Assembly: GCF_003987275.1 (NCBI RefSeq)
Contig: NZ_PIQF01000002.1
Span: forward strand, 124,001 to 188,000
Source: Idiomarina seosinensis
Lineage (GTDB): Bacteria > Pseudomonadota > Gammaproteobacteria > Enterobacterales > Alteromonadaceae
Direction of reading: 5' to 3'
Length of the DNA: 64,000 nt
Of the stretch, positions 8,724 through 17,501 are shown piece by piece. Within the stretch, counting starts at the first letter, position 1. Each line of letters begins with the position of its first letter. Under the pieces are notes generated by a model. The model saw only the letters and a program-made list of their open reading frames with translations, was not told the origin of the DNA and ran no database searches. A program made the translations under genes and the position numbers.

Positions 8724-9470
8724 TCAGGAACGACGCAGCGACCGTTGAATACGTGATTGCTCTTTTGTCATTTCCAACAACGCCTGTTCAATATAGGACA
8801 AATGTTGGTGACACGCATCCCGCGCTTGCTCCGGTTTGCCGTTAACAATAGCTTTCGCTATTTGCGAACGGTGTTGATTCAATTGCTCTAAAACCCCGGG
8901 GTTCTGAGCCAGAATTTGTAAATTTTGTTTGATATTCTCGGCCAATAGCTCTTGCATTCCCAGCACCACATGCAGCAACACCACATTATGAGAAGCTTCC
9001 GCAATTCGCAGATAAAAATTCACCAAGGCATCAACTTGATGGTGAATATCATCTGACTGGGTTTCCATTATGCTATTGATACTAATCTTTATCCGATCCA
9101 GATCGGCGTCGGTGCCACGAAGAGCCGCATAAAATGACGAGATCCCTTCTAACGCATGACGAAACTCCAGCAAGTCAAATTGCGACTCTGGATGTTTTGC
9201 CAGCAGTTCAAATAACGGCGTGGTGACTTTGTCATTCAAGCTATCGGTAATGTAGGTTCCGCCGCCCTGACGTCGATCAACTAAGCCTTTCGCTTCTAAT
9301 TTTTGAATTGCTTCCCGCAAAGATGGACGGGACACTTGGAAGCGTTGCGACAGATCGCGCTCAGAGGGAAGCTTTTGCCCAGCAGAAAAGCGACCATCGA
9401 CAATCATCGCTTCTATTTCAGCGACAATTTGATCGGATATTTTGGCAACTTTAATTTGCTGTATCGGCAT
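8724..9470 (-). CDS. pdhR: Pyruvate-responsive GntR-family repressor PdhR
   Basis: A 248-residue FadR-subfamily GntR regulator. The N-terminal winged helix shows LPSERDLSQRFQVSRPSLRE (about 34-53), and the C-terminal all-helical FCD effector domain follows. In E. coli PdhR senses pyruvate and represses its own operon. I chose the ATG at 9470 (MPIQQIKV): GAGGGCG lies just upstream, and a longer start at 9533 would place codons across the PdhR operator at 9510-9526. It heads pdhR-aceE-aceF-lpdA. Confidence 0.94.
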   Translation of the reverse strand: MPIQQIKVAKISDQIVAEIEAMIVDGRFSAGQKLPSERDLSQRFQVSRPSLREAIQKLEAKGLVDRRQGGGTYITDSLNDKVTTPLFELLAKHPESQFDLLEFRHALEGISSFYAALRGTDADLDRIKISINSIMETQSDDIHHQVDALVNFYLRIAEASHNVVLLHVVLGMQELLAENIKQNLQILAQNPGVLEQLNQHRSQIAKAIVNGKPEQARDACHQHLSYIEQALLEMTKEQSRIQRSLRRS

Positions 9471-9509
9471 TAACGCCCTCAGTCTAATAATAAAATGACA
9501 CTTTAGGTA

Positions 9510-9526
9510 AATTGGTCTGACCAAAG
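9510..9526. promoter_or_regulatory. PdhR operator
   Basis: The sequence AATTGGTCTGACCAAAG matches the known PdhR box AATTGGTnnnACCAATT at all positions of the core half-sites TTGGT and ACCAA. It lies about 40 nt upstream of the pdhR start and just downstream of the predicted -10 box, where bound repressor would block transcription. This implies autoregulation of the pdh operon, as in E. coli. Confidence 0.85.
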
Positions 9527-9535
9527 TGTGCAAAT

Positions 9536-9564
9536 ATTCTAAAGGAAATTAGCAGACAACCCAA
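9536..9564 (-). promoter_or_regulatory. Predicted sigma-70 promoter of the pdh operon
   Basis: On the minus strand TTGGGT (9559-9564) and TAGAAT (9536-9541) are separated by 17 nt. The -10 is 5/6 to consensus and the -35 is weaker. Its start point would fall next to the PdhR operator, which supports the call. Confidence 0.55.
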
Positions 9565-9603
9565 ATTTTTTTGCGCTGGTAGGACCTTTAAACTGCCGTT
9601 AAG

Positions 9604-10440
9604 TTAATGCAGTCCACCCCATAAAGTCAGCACCGCGATAACACAGAGCCAGGCTATTTGCTGACGCTTCATCAGCTCTAGCTGTTTAGTAACCGCATCG
9701 GTTTTGTCATCCGGATGGTGTGGTAAATCTTCCGCTTTATCCGTCAGCTTTGCCAGTATCTCATGACTCGGCGTGGAAAAGTCTCCCAGCGACTGCAACC
9801 AGGTTGGCAGTGCCTGCGAAAAGTTACCTACCAGTAACAAACCCAACCCAGTTAAGCGCACCGGAATAAAGTCAATCGCCCAGCGTAACCGACACAGAGG
9901 CAACCGGTTAAAGGTTTCACGGTAATGGGAATCAGCTAATCGAATTGAAGCATACGCCAGCGCTCCAAATACACCGAAGGCGACGTAGAAGAAAATAACC
10001 GCGACATAGTATTGGTAGTTTAACCAGCTAACCGTATCTTCAATCGCTATGTCTTGATCGTGTCCGGCCAACTGTTGCAGTGACTTTTTATGCTCCTCGA
10101 CCGCGTCAGCATCACCTTTGTTGGCTGCTTTTAAATAACATTTATAAGCTTGCCGTGCAGGCTGACAGCTGACACTAATAAGTAAAGCAATGATGCCGCA
10201 TATAAAGGTAACCAACAGGTGATCGAGCCAACTGACCAATAAGCCTGCCAGGATTGCCGGGATCAAGAGCCACAGCAATTGTACCAGCGGATGCTCTAAC
10301 TTATTTTTATGGCTGGACGACTGTAACTTTTCCTGACTCCACTGCACCCAGCGCGAGAGGTAAAAGTCCAGGTGCCAGAATGCCGGCAAGTGAACAACTC
10401 GTTCTATGCTCAGAGCTACTAACAGAGCAATGAGAATCAT
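9604..10440 (-). CDS. ampE: AmpE-like inner-membrane protein
   Basis: A 278-residue membrane protein with several hydrophobic spans: N-terminal MILIALLVAL, about 53-70, 75-90, about 145-165, 195-212 and the C-terminus. It matches AmpE, the regulatory signalling modulator encoded next to ampD in gammaproteobacteria. AmpE is linked to beta-lactamase induction, but its reaction is unknown. GGGAGA lies 5-10 nt upstream of the ATG. It follows ampD by 44 nt on the same strand, giving ampDE; length is close to the 284 of E. coli. Confidence 0.88.
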   Translation of the reverse strand: MILIALLVALSIERVVHLPAFWHLDFYLSRWVQWSQEKLQSSSHKNKLEHPLVQLLWLLIPAILAGLLVSWLDHLLVTFICGIIALLISVSCQPARQAYKCYLKAANKGDADAVEEHKKSLQQLAGHDQDIAIEDTVSWLNYQYYVAVIFFYVAFGVFGALAYASIRLADSHYRETFNRLPLCRLRWAIDFIPVRLTGLGLLLVGNFSQALPTWLQSLGDFSTPSHEILAKLTDKAEDLPHHPDDKTDAVTKQLELMKRQQIAWLCVIAVLTLWGGLH

Positions 10441-10484
10441 AATCTCTCCCTTAACTAACTTTTCGTTAGCTGGTTATGGGCTTG

Positions 10485-11033
10485 TTATAAATTGGTCAAA
10501 TAATATGACCAATTAAAGCCAGTACCTGGATCGGTTTTTCGACCTCTTGCAATATGTTCGTGCCCGACGATACGTTGCCGAGTCAGTTTCGGATATTCCG
10601 CCAATAAGGTCCGGCTCACAGCTGCCAACTGTTGATATTGCTGCTCGGTATACTCACTGGTGTCGGTACCTTCCAATTCTATGCCGATACTATAATCGTT
10701 ACAACGTCTGCGCCCACAGTAGCTTGAAACGCCCGCATGCCATGCACGCTGGTTAAACGGAACGTACTGCTCAAGCTGCCCGTCACGCCGGATAACCAAG
10801 TGAGCGGAAACGCGTAATCCGGCAAGCGGCTCAAAGCCACTACCCGCGGTCGTATCTAACGTCCCTTTAAACAGCTGCTCGACGTATGGAGTGCCAAATT
10901 CGCCTTCCGGCAAACTGATGCAATGGATAACCAATAAATTGATATCTTCAGCATCCGGTCGCGCATCGTAATGAGGTGACGCCACAAATCGCGCACCATT
11001 TAAACAATGGTTTTTAATACTATGTCTTTTCAC
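10485..11033 (-). CDS. ampD: 1,6-anhydro-N-acetylmuramyl-L-alanine amidase
   Basis: A 182-residue cytoplasmic zinc amidase of peptidoglycan recycling; it removes the peptide from anhydro-muropeptides and so keeps AmpR-type inducers low. The zinc ligands are visible as His37 (LLVIHCIS), His158 (VGHEHIARGRK) and Asp168 (KTDPG), in the same spacing as E. coli His34/His154/Asp164. The start is a GTG at 11033 with a poor ribosome site; no in-frame Met lies close downstream, so the start is somewhat uncertain. It is divergent from nadC, sharing a 66-nt gap. Confidence 0.95.
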   Translation of the reverse strand: MKRHSIKNHCLNGARFVASPHYDARPDAEDINLLVIHCISLPEGEFGTPYVEQLFKGTLDTTAGSGFEPLAGLRVSAHLVIRRDGQLEQYVPFNQRAWHAGVSSYCGRRRCNDYSIGIELEGTDTSEYTEQQYQQLAAVSRTLLAEYPKLTRQRIVGHEHIARGRKTDPGTGFNWSYYLTNL

Positions 11034-11099
11034 CGCTCACACAAACAGGTAAAGTTTGCCCCCTAGTATCGTCATTGCTCCGACAAAGGTAAAGCTTTC

Positions 11100-11972
11100 A
11101 TGGATCCGGTTTTGTCTCTTTCACAACAAGAACTTCTTTCGCTTAAGCATCAAGTTTCGTTAGCGCTAAAAGAAGACTTGTCCGCTATTGATGCCAACCT
11201 CGACATAACAGCTCAACTAATTGACTCACAAAACCACAGCGAGGCGACCATCATCACCCGAGAGTCTATGACCGTTTGTGGGGTGGCGTGGGTTAACGAG
11301 GTATTTGCACAACTTGATGGCTCAATAACTATCGACTGGCTAGTGAGCGATGGTCAGGTGGTGGAAGCGAACAGTGTATTGTGCCGCTTATCAGGCTCCA
11401 GCCGTTCGTTATTAACCGGAGAGCGAACCGCACTTAACTTTTTACAGACACTGTCGGCTACGGCCACAGTAGCCGCTTTTTATACACAAAAGCTGGCCGG
11501 CTCCAACACTCGACTACTTGATACTCGAAAAACTCTCCCCGGCTTGCGGTTGGCTCAAAAATACGCCGTCCGCTGTGGTGGCGGGACGAACCATCGTATT
11601 GGTTTATATGACGCATACCTGATTAAAGAAAATCATATTGCTGCATGCGGTGGTATTCGTCAGGCTGTTGACCGCGCTCGGCAGCTTAATCCTGGAAAGC
11701 CAGTAGAAGTGGAAGTAGAAAACCTTGATGAGTTTGGACAGGCGTTACAGGCTCAAGCAGATATCGTCATGCTCGATAACTTTTCTTTGGCTGATATTAA
11801 TCAGGCAGTCACTCAAAACCAGCAGTCATCGCGTCCGGCCCAGCTTGAAGTTTCGGGCAACATAACCGATGACCGTTTGCACCAGCTTAAAGACACTGGT
11901 GTGGATTTTATTTCTTCCGGGGCACTAACCAAACACATCACAGCCATTGACCTGTCGATGCGTATTAGCTAA
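11100..11972 (+). CDS. nadC: Quinolinate phosphoribosyltransferase (decarboxylating)
   Basis: A 290-residue enzyme that converts quinolinate and PRPP to nicotinate mononucleotide, CO2 and PPi in de novo NAD synthesis. Diagnostic blocks are DTRKTLPGLR (about 140-149), KYAVRCGGGTNHR and DAYLIKENH, which bind both substrates. The C-terminal barrel ends with FISSGALTKH. It is divergent from ampD, and the ampD/nadC/pil arrangement is that of E. coli and Pseudomonas. Confidence 0.96.
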   Translation: MDPVLSLSQQELLSLKHQVSLALKEDLSAIDANLDITAQLIDSQNHSEATIITRESMTVCGVAWVNEVFAQLDGSITIDWLVSDGQVVEANSVLCRLSGSSRSLLTGERTALNFLQTLSATATVAAFYTQKLAGSNTRLLDTRKTLPGLRLAQKYAVRCGGGTNHRIGLYDAYLIKENHIAACGGIRQAVDRARQLNPGKPVEVEVENLDEFGQALQAQADIVMLDNFSLADINQAVTQNQQSSRPAQLEVSGNITDDRLHQLKDTGVDFISSGALTKHITAIDLSMRIS

Positions 11973-12046
11973 TCACTGACATATTTTTAAAATTGCTGAC
12001 TCGGTGATCAGCGTCCATAGTTGCGGTTTTTGCGTGAGAGGCTGCT

Positions 12047-12514
12047 ATGTACATTACCCACTTGTTACGCCGAGTCACTGCAGGCTTTAGCCTCATTGAG
12101 CTAATGGTGGTAGTTGCAATTATGGCTATCCTGTCTTCATTGGCGATTCCCGCTTATCAGCAATACAGTCAGCGCGCCAAAGTAACCAGCGCCCTGCGTC
12201 ACGCGCAGCCAATGCAGCTAGCGGTTGCTTTATGCTGGCAGGTCGAAGGAAGCTTAGCGCGCTGCAACCAACCCGGAAGTCGGGGGTTACCTAATATCGC
12301 GAACCCACTGCCGGCCGAACTTAGCCAGTTTTTAGTCAGCGATAACGCCAGCCTAACTCTTGAATTCGCCGATGTAGTAATGGATTCAGGTCCATTACAG
12401 GTACAACTGACTCCAACACTGCAGCAGGGTATGTTGAATTGGCAGTTAAGCTGCTCTGATTATACCGGTGGTCGTACGGTTGTCTCTGGCTGCCTGTCAC
12501 AACTAACACGTTAA
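12047..12514 (+). CDS. pilA: Type IV major-pilin-like protein
   Basis: A 155-residue class III signal protein. The prepilin site is G13/FSLIELMVV: a 13-residue basic leader, Phe at +1 and Glu at +5, then a long hydrophobic helix. Four cysteines (63, 73, 136, 149) could form two disulfides, the last pair framing a pilin D-loop. GAGAGG precedes the ATG. It heads pilA-pilB-pilC-pilD, the machine that would process and polymerise it. Whether it is the major fibre subunit or a minor one cannot be told. Confidence 0.88.
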   Translation: MYITHLLRRVTAGFSLIELMVVVAIMAILSSLAIPAYQQYSQRAKVTSALRHAQPMQLAVALCWQVEGSLARCNQPGSRGLPNIANPLPAELSQFLVSDNASLTLEFADVVMDSGPLQVQLTPTLQQGMLNWQLSCSDYTGGRTVVSGCLSQLTR

Positions 12515-12520
12515 ACGTTG

Positions 12521-13858
12521 ATGACATCGCCAATGCACTATCTTGGGCAGTGCCGTAACCTGCCTCGCAGTCGTCTGCCACTGGAAAGCCAGTTAGCTGC
12601 CGGATTAACTATTCCGGAACAGTCGATATGCATACTGCACCATAGCGACGAGATGACTCTGCTTGCGATATCCGACTCGCTGCGATTAACACAAAGTACC
12701 GTCAGCTTCTTCTGGCAGCAACTGAGCAACAGTCCTCTGTATTTGCTGGCTTTAGAGTCTCTGCCGTCAACCCCTCTGGCAGATTCTATCGAGGATATAA
12801 ATCAGTGGCTGCAGCAATTATTAGAGTACAGTCTCCAACAACAGGCGTCTGACATTCACCTGGAACCTCAACAGTCCGAATGGCGCATACGCTTGCGCAT
12901 TGCCGGGCAGTTAATTACTGCGGTTAAGTTAAATTCTGAGCATGGTAAGCAATTATCGGCGCGTATTAAAGTGCTGGCAGATTTAGATATCACTGAACAT
13001 TTTCAGCCTCAGGACGGCCGTTTTTCTGCACGACCGACAGACGGACAGTCGCGCGACTTTCGAGTCAGCTGCTGCCCGGTTATTAATGGTGAAAAGATTG
13101 TTATTCGCTGTTTAGGCACACTGACTAAATTACCCTCGCTCTCACAACTCAGTTTCAGCAGCCAACAGCTACTCTGTATTGAACAAGCGTTAAAACAGTC
13201 GCAAGGTCTTATTCTAGTCACCGGACCTACCGGCAGCGGTAAGACCTCGACGTTATATTCAATGCTACAACGGCTTAACCCCCGTGAATTAAATATATGT
13301 ACGGTTGAGGATCCCGTCGAAATTCGCTTTGACGGCATTAACCAGGTACCCGTTAACCCACGTAGACAGCTGACTTTTGCCAGCATCCTGAAGACTCTTT
13401 TACGACAAGACCCGGATGTATTACTGGTCGGTGAGATTCGGGATGGAGAAACGGCGCGTGTTGCTCTGCAGGCGGCACAAACGGGGCATTTGGTATTGGC
13501 TACTTTACATACCAATAGCGCTATCGACAGTATTGTTCGACTGCGAGCATTGGGTTTGCCTGAAGACGAAATTTTTAGTGCATTATCATTACTGATGAGC
13601 CAACGACTACTCAGAAAGTTGTGCAGCAATTGCAGCGGAAAAGGTTGTCATTCATGTGACAATGGCTATTTGGGCCAGCTCGCTATATTTGAAGTTATTC
13701 CCTGCCTTAACCAAGGCCATAACCGCACTCTGACGGCGAGCAACTTAGCGAAGTACCTGCAGGCTCGAGAATTGCCAACTCTATATCAACATGCGCTCGA
13801 GCACGTAACCGCGGGCAGAACCTCCAGAGCTCAGGCAGGACGATTAATCGATGAGTAG
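12521..13858 (+). CDS. pilB: Type IV pilus extension ATPase, short form
   Basis: A GspE/PilB secretion ATPase of 445 residues from the ATG at 12521 that powers pilin polymerisation at the inner membrane. Seen: Walker A GPTGSGKTS, Asp box EDPVEIRFDGINQVPVN, Walker B LLVGEIRDGETA, His box LATLHTNSA, and a four-Cys zinc knuckle LCSNCSGKGCHSC. It is about 120 residues shorter than typical PilB (about 565), the missing part being at the N-terminus; the length is nearer E. coli HofB. The start is uncertain: TTG 12518, ATG 12521 and ATG 12533 all lack a good ribosome site, so translation is probably coupled to pilA, which ends 6 nt earlier. Confidence 0.9.
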   Translation: MTSPMHYLGQCRNLPRSRLPLESQLAAGLTIPEQSICILHHSDEMTLLAISDSLRLTQSTVSFFWQQLSNSPLYLLALESLPSTPLADSIEDINQWLQQLLEYSLQQQASDIHLEPQQSEWRIRLRIAGQLITAVKLNSEHGKQLSARIKVLADLDITEHFQPQDGRFSARPTDGQSRDFRVSCCPVINGEKIVIRCLGTLTKLPSLSQLSFSSQQLLCIEQALKQSQGLILVTGPTGSGKTSTLYSMLQRLNPRELNICTVEDPVEIRFDGINQVPVNPRRQLTFASILKTLLRQDPDVLLVGEIRDGETARVALQAAQTGHLVLATLHTNSAIDSIVRLRALGLPEDEIFSALSLLMSQRLLRKLCSNCSGKGCHSCDNGYLGQLAIFEVIPCLNQGHNRTLTASNLAKYLQARELPTLYQHALEHVTAGRTSRAQAGRLIDE

Positions 13859-14906
13859 GATAACCAGGGTAAGCGGTTTCTCATACCAACAACGAAAGTT
13901 ATTGGTAGACGCCTTACAACAGCTCGCGGTGTTATTAAGGAGTGGCTTATCGCTAAGTTCAGCACTTAGTATTGCAAAGTCCCAATACCGGCAGCCACTA
14001 GTGCTGCGCTGTTTAACCGCAATGCACCAATCGATTGAACACGGACAAAGTATGAGTTCCGGCTTGCGACAACTGCCGCTGAAGCTACCTAAGGGGTTAA
14101 CCGGCTATCTTGATTTAGCGGAACAAAGCGGACGACTGCCGGAAGTATTGGATAATTTAGCCATTGAGTTTTTTCAGTCTGACCGCCAGCGCAACCAACT
14201 ACGGAAGGCGTTAAGGTATCCCTTAATCGTGTTGTTCGTCGCCATCGCCGTCAGCGCTTTATTATTAATTTGGGTGCTGCCTCAGTTCACCGCGTTATTT
14301 GCAGACACCCAGCTGCCAGCGCTGACTCGCTATTTACTGGCTGGTTCCGATTGGTTACAGCATTACGGCTTACAACTTTTAGTTGTCAGCGGCGGAGCTA
14401 TCGCGGTTATTTCGGCCATTAAAATGCGTCTACCAAAACTGTGGCAAACGTTTTTACTGAAACTCCCTGTGGTCGGCAAGCTGTTGGAGTTATCTCGGTT
14501 ACAACAGATCTTCTTGCGGTTGAGTTTAACACTTGCCTCCGGTATGCCGGCCCTGAGCGCCATTGAACAGGTTAAGCAATCCAGTTATTGCTATTTAACC
14601 CAACAGCAGCTGACAATATTGCAACAATCAATTACTAATGGTGAAGGTTGGTGTCAGGGGTTTGAGCATTTGGGTATTAATCACCCGTTAATCGCCGCGT
14701 ACCTAAAAACCGGCGAACAAAGCGGGCTAATGAGCGACATGATGAAAAACCTGGCTACTCACTTAAGTGCGCAACTTAGTGCCCGCGCCGAACAATTAAC
14801 AAGCCTTGCAGAGCCCTTGCTGATGCTGTTGTTAGGGGGCATTATAGGGCTATTGCTATTAGCTATGTATTTGCCCATTTTTAACATGGGTCAGCACATT
14901 ACTTAG
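13851..14906 (+). CDS. pilC: Type IV pilus inner-membrane platform protein, short form
   Basis: A 351-residue GspF/PilC protein. Two repeated cytoplasmic GspF domains are seen (about 10-130 and 215-335), each opening with an LAVLLRSGLSL-type or LSLTLASGMPA-type motif, with membrane spans at about 125-145, 170-190 and 320-345. It anchors the pilus motor PilB, and its frame overlaps pilB by 8 nt. It is about 50 residues shorter than PilC of Pseudomonas, missing the N-terminal start of the family. Confidence 0.92.
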   Translation: MSRITRVSGFSYQQRKLLVDALQQLAVLLRSGLSLSSALSIAKSQYRQPLVLRCLTAMHQSIEHGQSMSSGLRQLPLKLPKGLTGYLDLAEQSGRLPEVLDNLAIEFFQSDRQRNQLRKALRYPLIVLFVAIAVSALLLIWVLPQFTALFADTQLPALTRYLLAGSDWLQHYGLQLLVVSGGAIAVISAIKMRLPKLWQTFLLKLPVVGKLLELSRLQQIFLRLSLTLASGMPALSAIEQVKQSSYCYLTQQQLTILQQSITNGEGWCQGFEHLGINHPLIAAYLKTGEQSGLMSDMMKNLATHLSAQLSARAEQLTSLAEPLLMLLLGGIIGLLLLAMYLPIFNMGQHIT

Positions 14907-14915
14907 GACTTTTTC

Positions 14916-15773
14916 ATGGATCTGATATATCAAGCCGGAAGCTGGCCCGCTGCCTTTGTTGGACTATTGTTAGGGGCTGCTATTGGCAGTTTTCTAAATG
15001 TGGTTATCGTGCGTTTGCCAAAGCAATTACAGCAACAATGGCAACGCGAATGTGCCGAACTAAACGGTCAGCCGCTGAACCAACAAGATCGTTTTAATCT
15101 CGCCTACCCAGGTTCTCACTGCCCACAGTGTAAAGCCGCTATTGCGTGGTACGACAATATTCCATTGCTGAGTTATTTAGCGTTAGCCGGCCGCTGTCGA
15201 CATTGCCGTCAGCCAATTACCAAACTTTATTGGGTTATCGAGCTATTAATGACCTTAATCTTAGGTTATGCCGCCTGGCTTCTCGGGCTTGGCCTGCCGT
15301 TCGTAGTGGTCGCAACTGCAGCCAGCCTGTTACTCTGCATGACGGTGATCGACACGCAACATAAATTGTTACCTGATCAACTCACCTATAGTTTGTTATG
15401 GCTCGGTTTATTGTGGTCGCTCAGCGCTGATTCTGCGGTAACCCCTGGAACGTCGATTGTTGGGGCTGCGGTTGGCTATTTGAGTCTATGGACCGTATTT
15501 TGGGCATTTAAATTGATTACCGGAAAAGACGGGTTAGGCTATGGCGATTTTAAATTACTCGCCGCTATCGGAGCCTTTACCGGCGCTACCTTATTGCCGG
15601 TTACCATCTTAGCAAGTTCGCTAGTCGGGGTTATCGTGGGTTTAATTGCCTTGGCTAAAAAGGGCCGCTCAGAGCCTATTCCCTTTGGTCCGTTTTTAAT
15701 CGGCGGGGGACTCATCAGTTTCTTTTACGGCGAGGCTTTACTGCACAGCTATTGGCGTTGGTTGGGGATGTAA
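14916..15773 (+). CDS. pilD: Prepilin leader peptidase / N-methyltransferase
   Basis: A 285-residue polytopic aspartyl protease that cleaves the PilA leader and methylates the new N-terminus. The cytoplasmic zinc loop holds two CxxC pairs (CPQC and CRHC, about 69-97). The two catalytic aspartates are in VIDTQHKLLPD and GYGDFKLLAAIG (the GxGD motif). About seven or eight membrane spans are visible. It follows pilC by 9 nt and coaE by 4 nt or less, the usual pilD-coaE arrangement. Confidence 0.96.
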   Translation: MDLIYQAGSWPAAFVGLLLGAAIGSFLNVVIVRLPKQLQQQWQRECAELNGQPLNQQDRFNLAYPGSHCPQCKAAIAWYDNIPLLSYLALAGRCRHCRQPITKLYWVIELLMTLILGYAAWLLGLGLPFVVVATAASLLLCMTVIDTQHKLLPDQLTYSLLWLGLLWSLSADSAVTPGTSIVGAAVGYLSLWTVFWAFKLITGKDGLGYGDFKLLAAIGAFTGATLLPVTILASSLVGVIVGLIALAKKGRSEPIPFGPFLIGGGLISFFYGEALLHSYWRWLGM

Positions 15774-15777
15774 GGTG

Positions 15778-16386
15778 ATGAGCGCTTACGTGATTGGATT
15801 AACCGGTGGTATCGGCAGCGGCAAATCTGCGGCTTCCGATTTTCTGTCGACTAAAGGTATTGATATTATCGATGCTGATATCGTTGCACGTGAAGTTGTG
15901 GCCCCCGGAAGTGAATGCTTACTTGCTATCAAGAACCGCTTTGGTGATGACGTTATGATGGCTGACGGTGGTCTTGATCGAAAAGCACTCCGCGATATTG
16001 TGTTTTCCGACGAACAACAAAAACAATGGCTTAACCAATTACTTCATCCGGCCATTCGCACACGTATCCTACAACAACTGGAAGCCAGCCGTTCTGCTTA
16101 TGTGGTGTTGGCGGCTCCGCTACTGCTGGAAAACGGTTTAGATCAGTATTGCGATCGGGTACTGGTGATTGATATCCCGGAGTCCTTGCAAGTCGCAAGA
16201 ACCGTAAAACGCGATAACAGCGAACCGCAACAGGTGGAAGCCATCATGGCAGCCCAGCTTAATCGGTCACAACGACTGCAAAAGGCAGATGACGTAGTTG
16301 TTAACGACGGCGATCTTGATAATCTGCACCAACAATTAAACCAGCTCGATAAAAACTATCGATTGGCTGCAAATCGTTCCGGTTAA
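15778..16386 (+). CDS. coaE: Dephospho-CoA kinase
   Basis: A 202-residue P-loop kinase that adds the 3'-phosphate to dephospho-CoA, the last step of coenzyme A synthesis. Walker A is GGIGSGKS near the N-terminus; DADIVAREVV is the substrate-binding block; APLLLENGL and the lid Arg-rich segment follow. The start could be GTG 15775 or ATG 15778, which are adjacent; I list the ATG. It lies 1-4 nt after pilD. Confidence 0.95.
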   Translation: MSAYVIGLTGGIGSGKSAASDFLSTKGIDIIDADIVAREVVAPGSECLLAIKNRFGDDVMMADGGLDRKALRDIVFSDEQQKQWLNQLLHPAIRTRILQQLEASRSAYVVLAAPLLLENGLDQYCDRVLVIDIPESLQVARTVKRDNSEPQQVEAIMAAQLNRSQRLQKADDVVVNDGDLDNLHQQLNQLDKNYRLAANRSG

Positions 16387-16458
16387 ATTGGCTCTTCCAT
16401 TGCACCGAAACCACATTCCGTTATCATATCGGTTATCTAATGAATATTGAGAGTTTGG

Positions 16459-17262
16459 ATGTCGAGCGCAAGTCAATCCGTTATCTATGAGTATCCGTTG
16501 CAGGAGCGTTTTCGTACCTACCTGCGCCTAGAGCATAGCTTTAAGCAACTGCAGTCAACTTTGGCTATCGCAGAGGATCAGTCACACGATTGGCAGCAGA
16601 CGATAGAACCCCGGTACGAAGCATTTTTTAATGCATTGTTTGCTTGTCAGGAATTAGTCGAGCGCAGTGATATTCGTACCGAGCTAAGTAAAGACTTGGA
16701 ACAGCAGCGGGTATCAATGAAGCAGTGGGAAAAACACCCACAAATCGATCAAACTGCGTTACAAGGTGCGTTGCGCAGCATTGTTCACGCTAGTGAAAGC
16801 TTACAGCAATTGCCTGCAGAGCTGCGACAACTAAAGGCCGATCGATTTTTAGCCAGCATTAGAACTCGACTTGCACAGCCCGGCATCAGTGGGCTGTTTG
16901 AGTTGCCACAATTGCAACTCTGGTTAAATCAACCAGTCGCTGATGCTATGCACCAGTGCCAGCAGTGGTATCAGTCGTTGCAGCCTCTGGCAGCGGCAAT
17001 TGAACTGCAACTGGAATTGACCCGACAGCAAAGTGAATTTACCAGCACTACAGCAAAAAATGGTTTTTGGCAGGAAAGCTGCGAGCCATTAGCTATGCTC
17101 AGGATTAAAGTGCCTAACTCGGCTGGCTGTTACCCAGTGGTTAGCGGCCATAGACAGCGCTTTACTATTCGCTTTATGCAATTACCAACCGATAACGATG
17201 AGCAGACGGATGCCAGCAGCGACGATTTGAGCGTTGCCATAGCCCGCTGCCAGCTGTTGTAA
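16459..17262 (+). CDS. zapD: Cell division protein ZapD
   Basis: A 267-residue cytoplasmic protein that bundles FtsZ filaments by binding the FtsZ C-terminal tail. The start of the family, YEYPLQERFRTYLRLEHSF, is exact, and the C-terminal beta domain (about 215-265) is present. I chose ATG 16459 (MSSASQSV) over the upstream TTG 16447 because GAG lies at a fair distance and the family begins a few residues before YEYPL. It lies in the usual coaE-zapD-yacG series. Confidence 0.93.
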   Translation: MSSASQSVIYEYPLQERFRTYLRLEHSFKQLQSTLAIAEDQSHDWQQTIEPRYEAFFNALFACQELVERSDIRTELSKDLEQQRVSMKQWEKHPQIDQTALQGALRSIVHASESLQQLPAELRQLKADRFLASIRTRLAQPGISGLFELPQLQLWLNQPVADAMHQCQQWYQSLQPLAAAIELQLELTRQQSEFTSTTAKNGFWQESCEPLAMLRIKVPNSAGCYPVVSGHRQRFTIRFMQLPTDNDEQTDASSDDLSVAIARCQLL

Positions 17263-17300
17263 TTATTTAACTGTTAAACGACAAGAAGAAGGCGTTACCA

Positions 17301-17501
17301 ATGTCGATTACTGTGTCTTGCCCCACCTGCCAAACTGAAGTTGAATGGTCTGAAAACTCACCCAACCGGCCCTTCTGCAGTGAGCGCTGTAAGCTTATTG
17401 ACTTAGGAGAGTGGGCGAACGAAGAGAAATCAATCCCCGGTGAACCCGCTGTTATACCAGAGCAGGAACCCGGCAATGACGACCATTATGGCCAAAGCTA
17501 G
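17301..17501 (+). CDS. yacG: DNA gyrase inhibitor YacG, zinc protein
   Basis: A 66-residue zinc-ribbon protein. The four ligands are Cys7 and Cys10 (SCPTC) and Cys26 and Cys30 (CSERC), followed by [11 protein letters not shown], the family signature. E. coli YacG binds GyrB and blocks DNA binding by gyrase. Its stop codon overlaps the stop of the convergent mutT by 4 nt, so there is no room for separate terminators between them. Confidence 0.94.
   Translation: MSITVSCPTCQTEVEWSENSPNRPFCSERCKLIDLGEWANEEKSIPGEPAVIPEQEPGNDDHYGQS

Noticed and set aside
13009-13629. 206-residue open frame on the minus strand
   Set aside because: It is antisense to the ATPase core of pilB and has no recognisable motif.
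17498-17501. Frame error at the overlapping stops of yacG and mutT
   Set aside because: Both proteins are full length with complete motifs; a 4-nt convergent overlap is natural.
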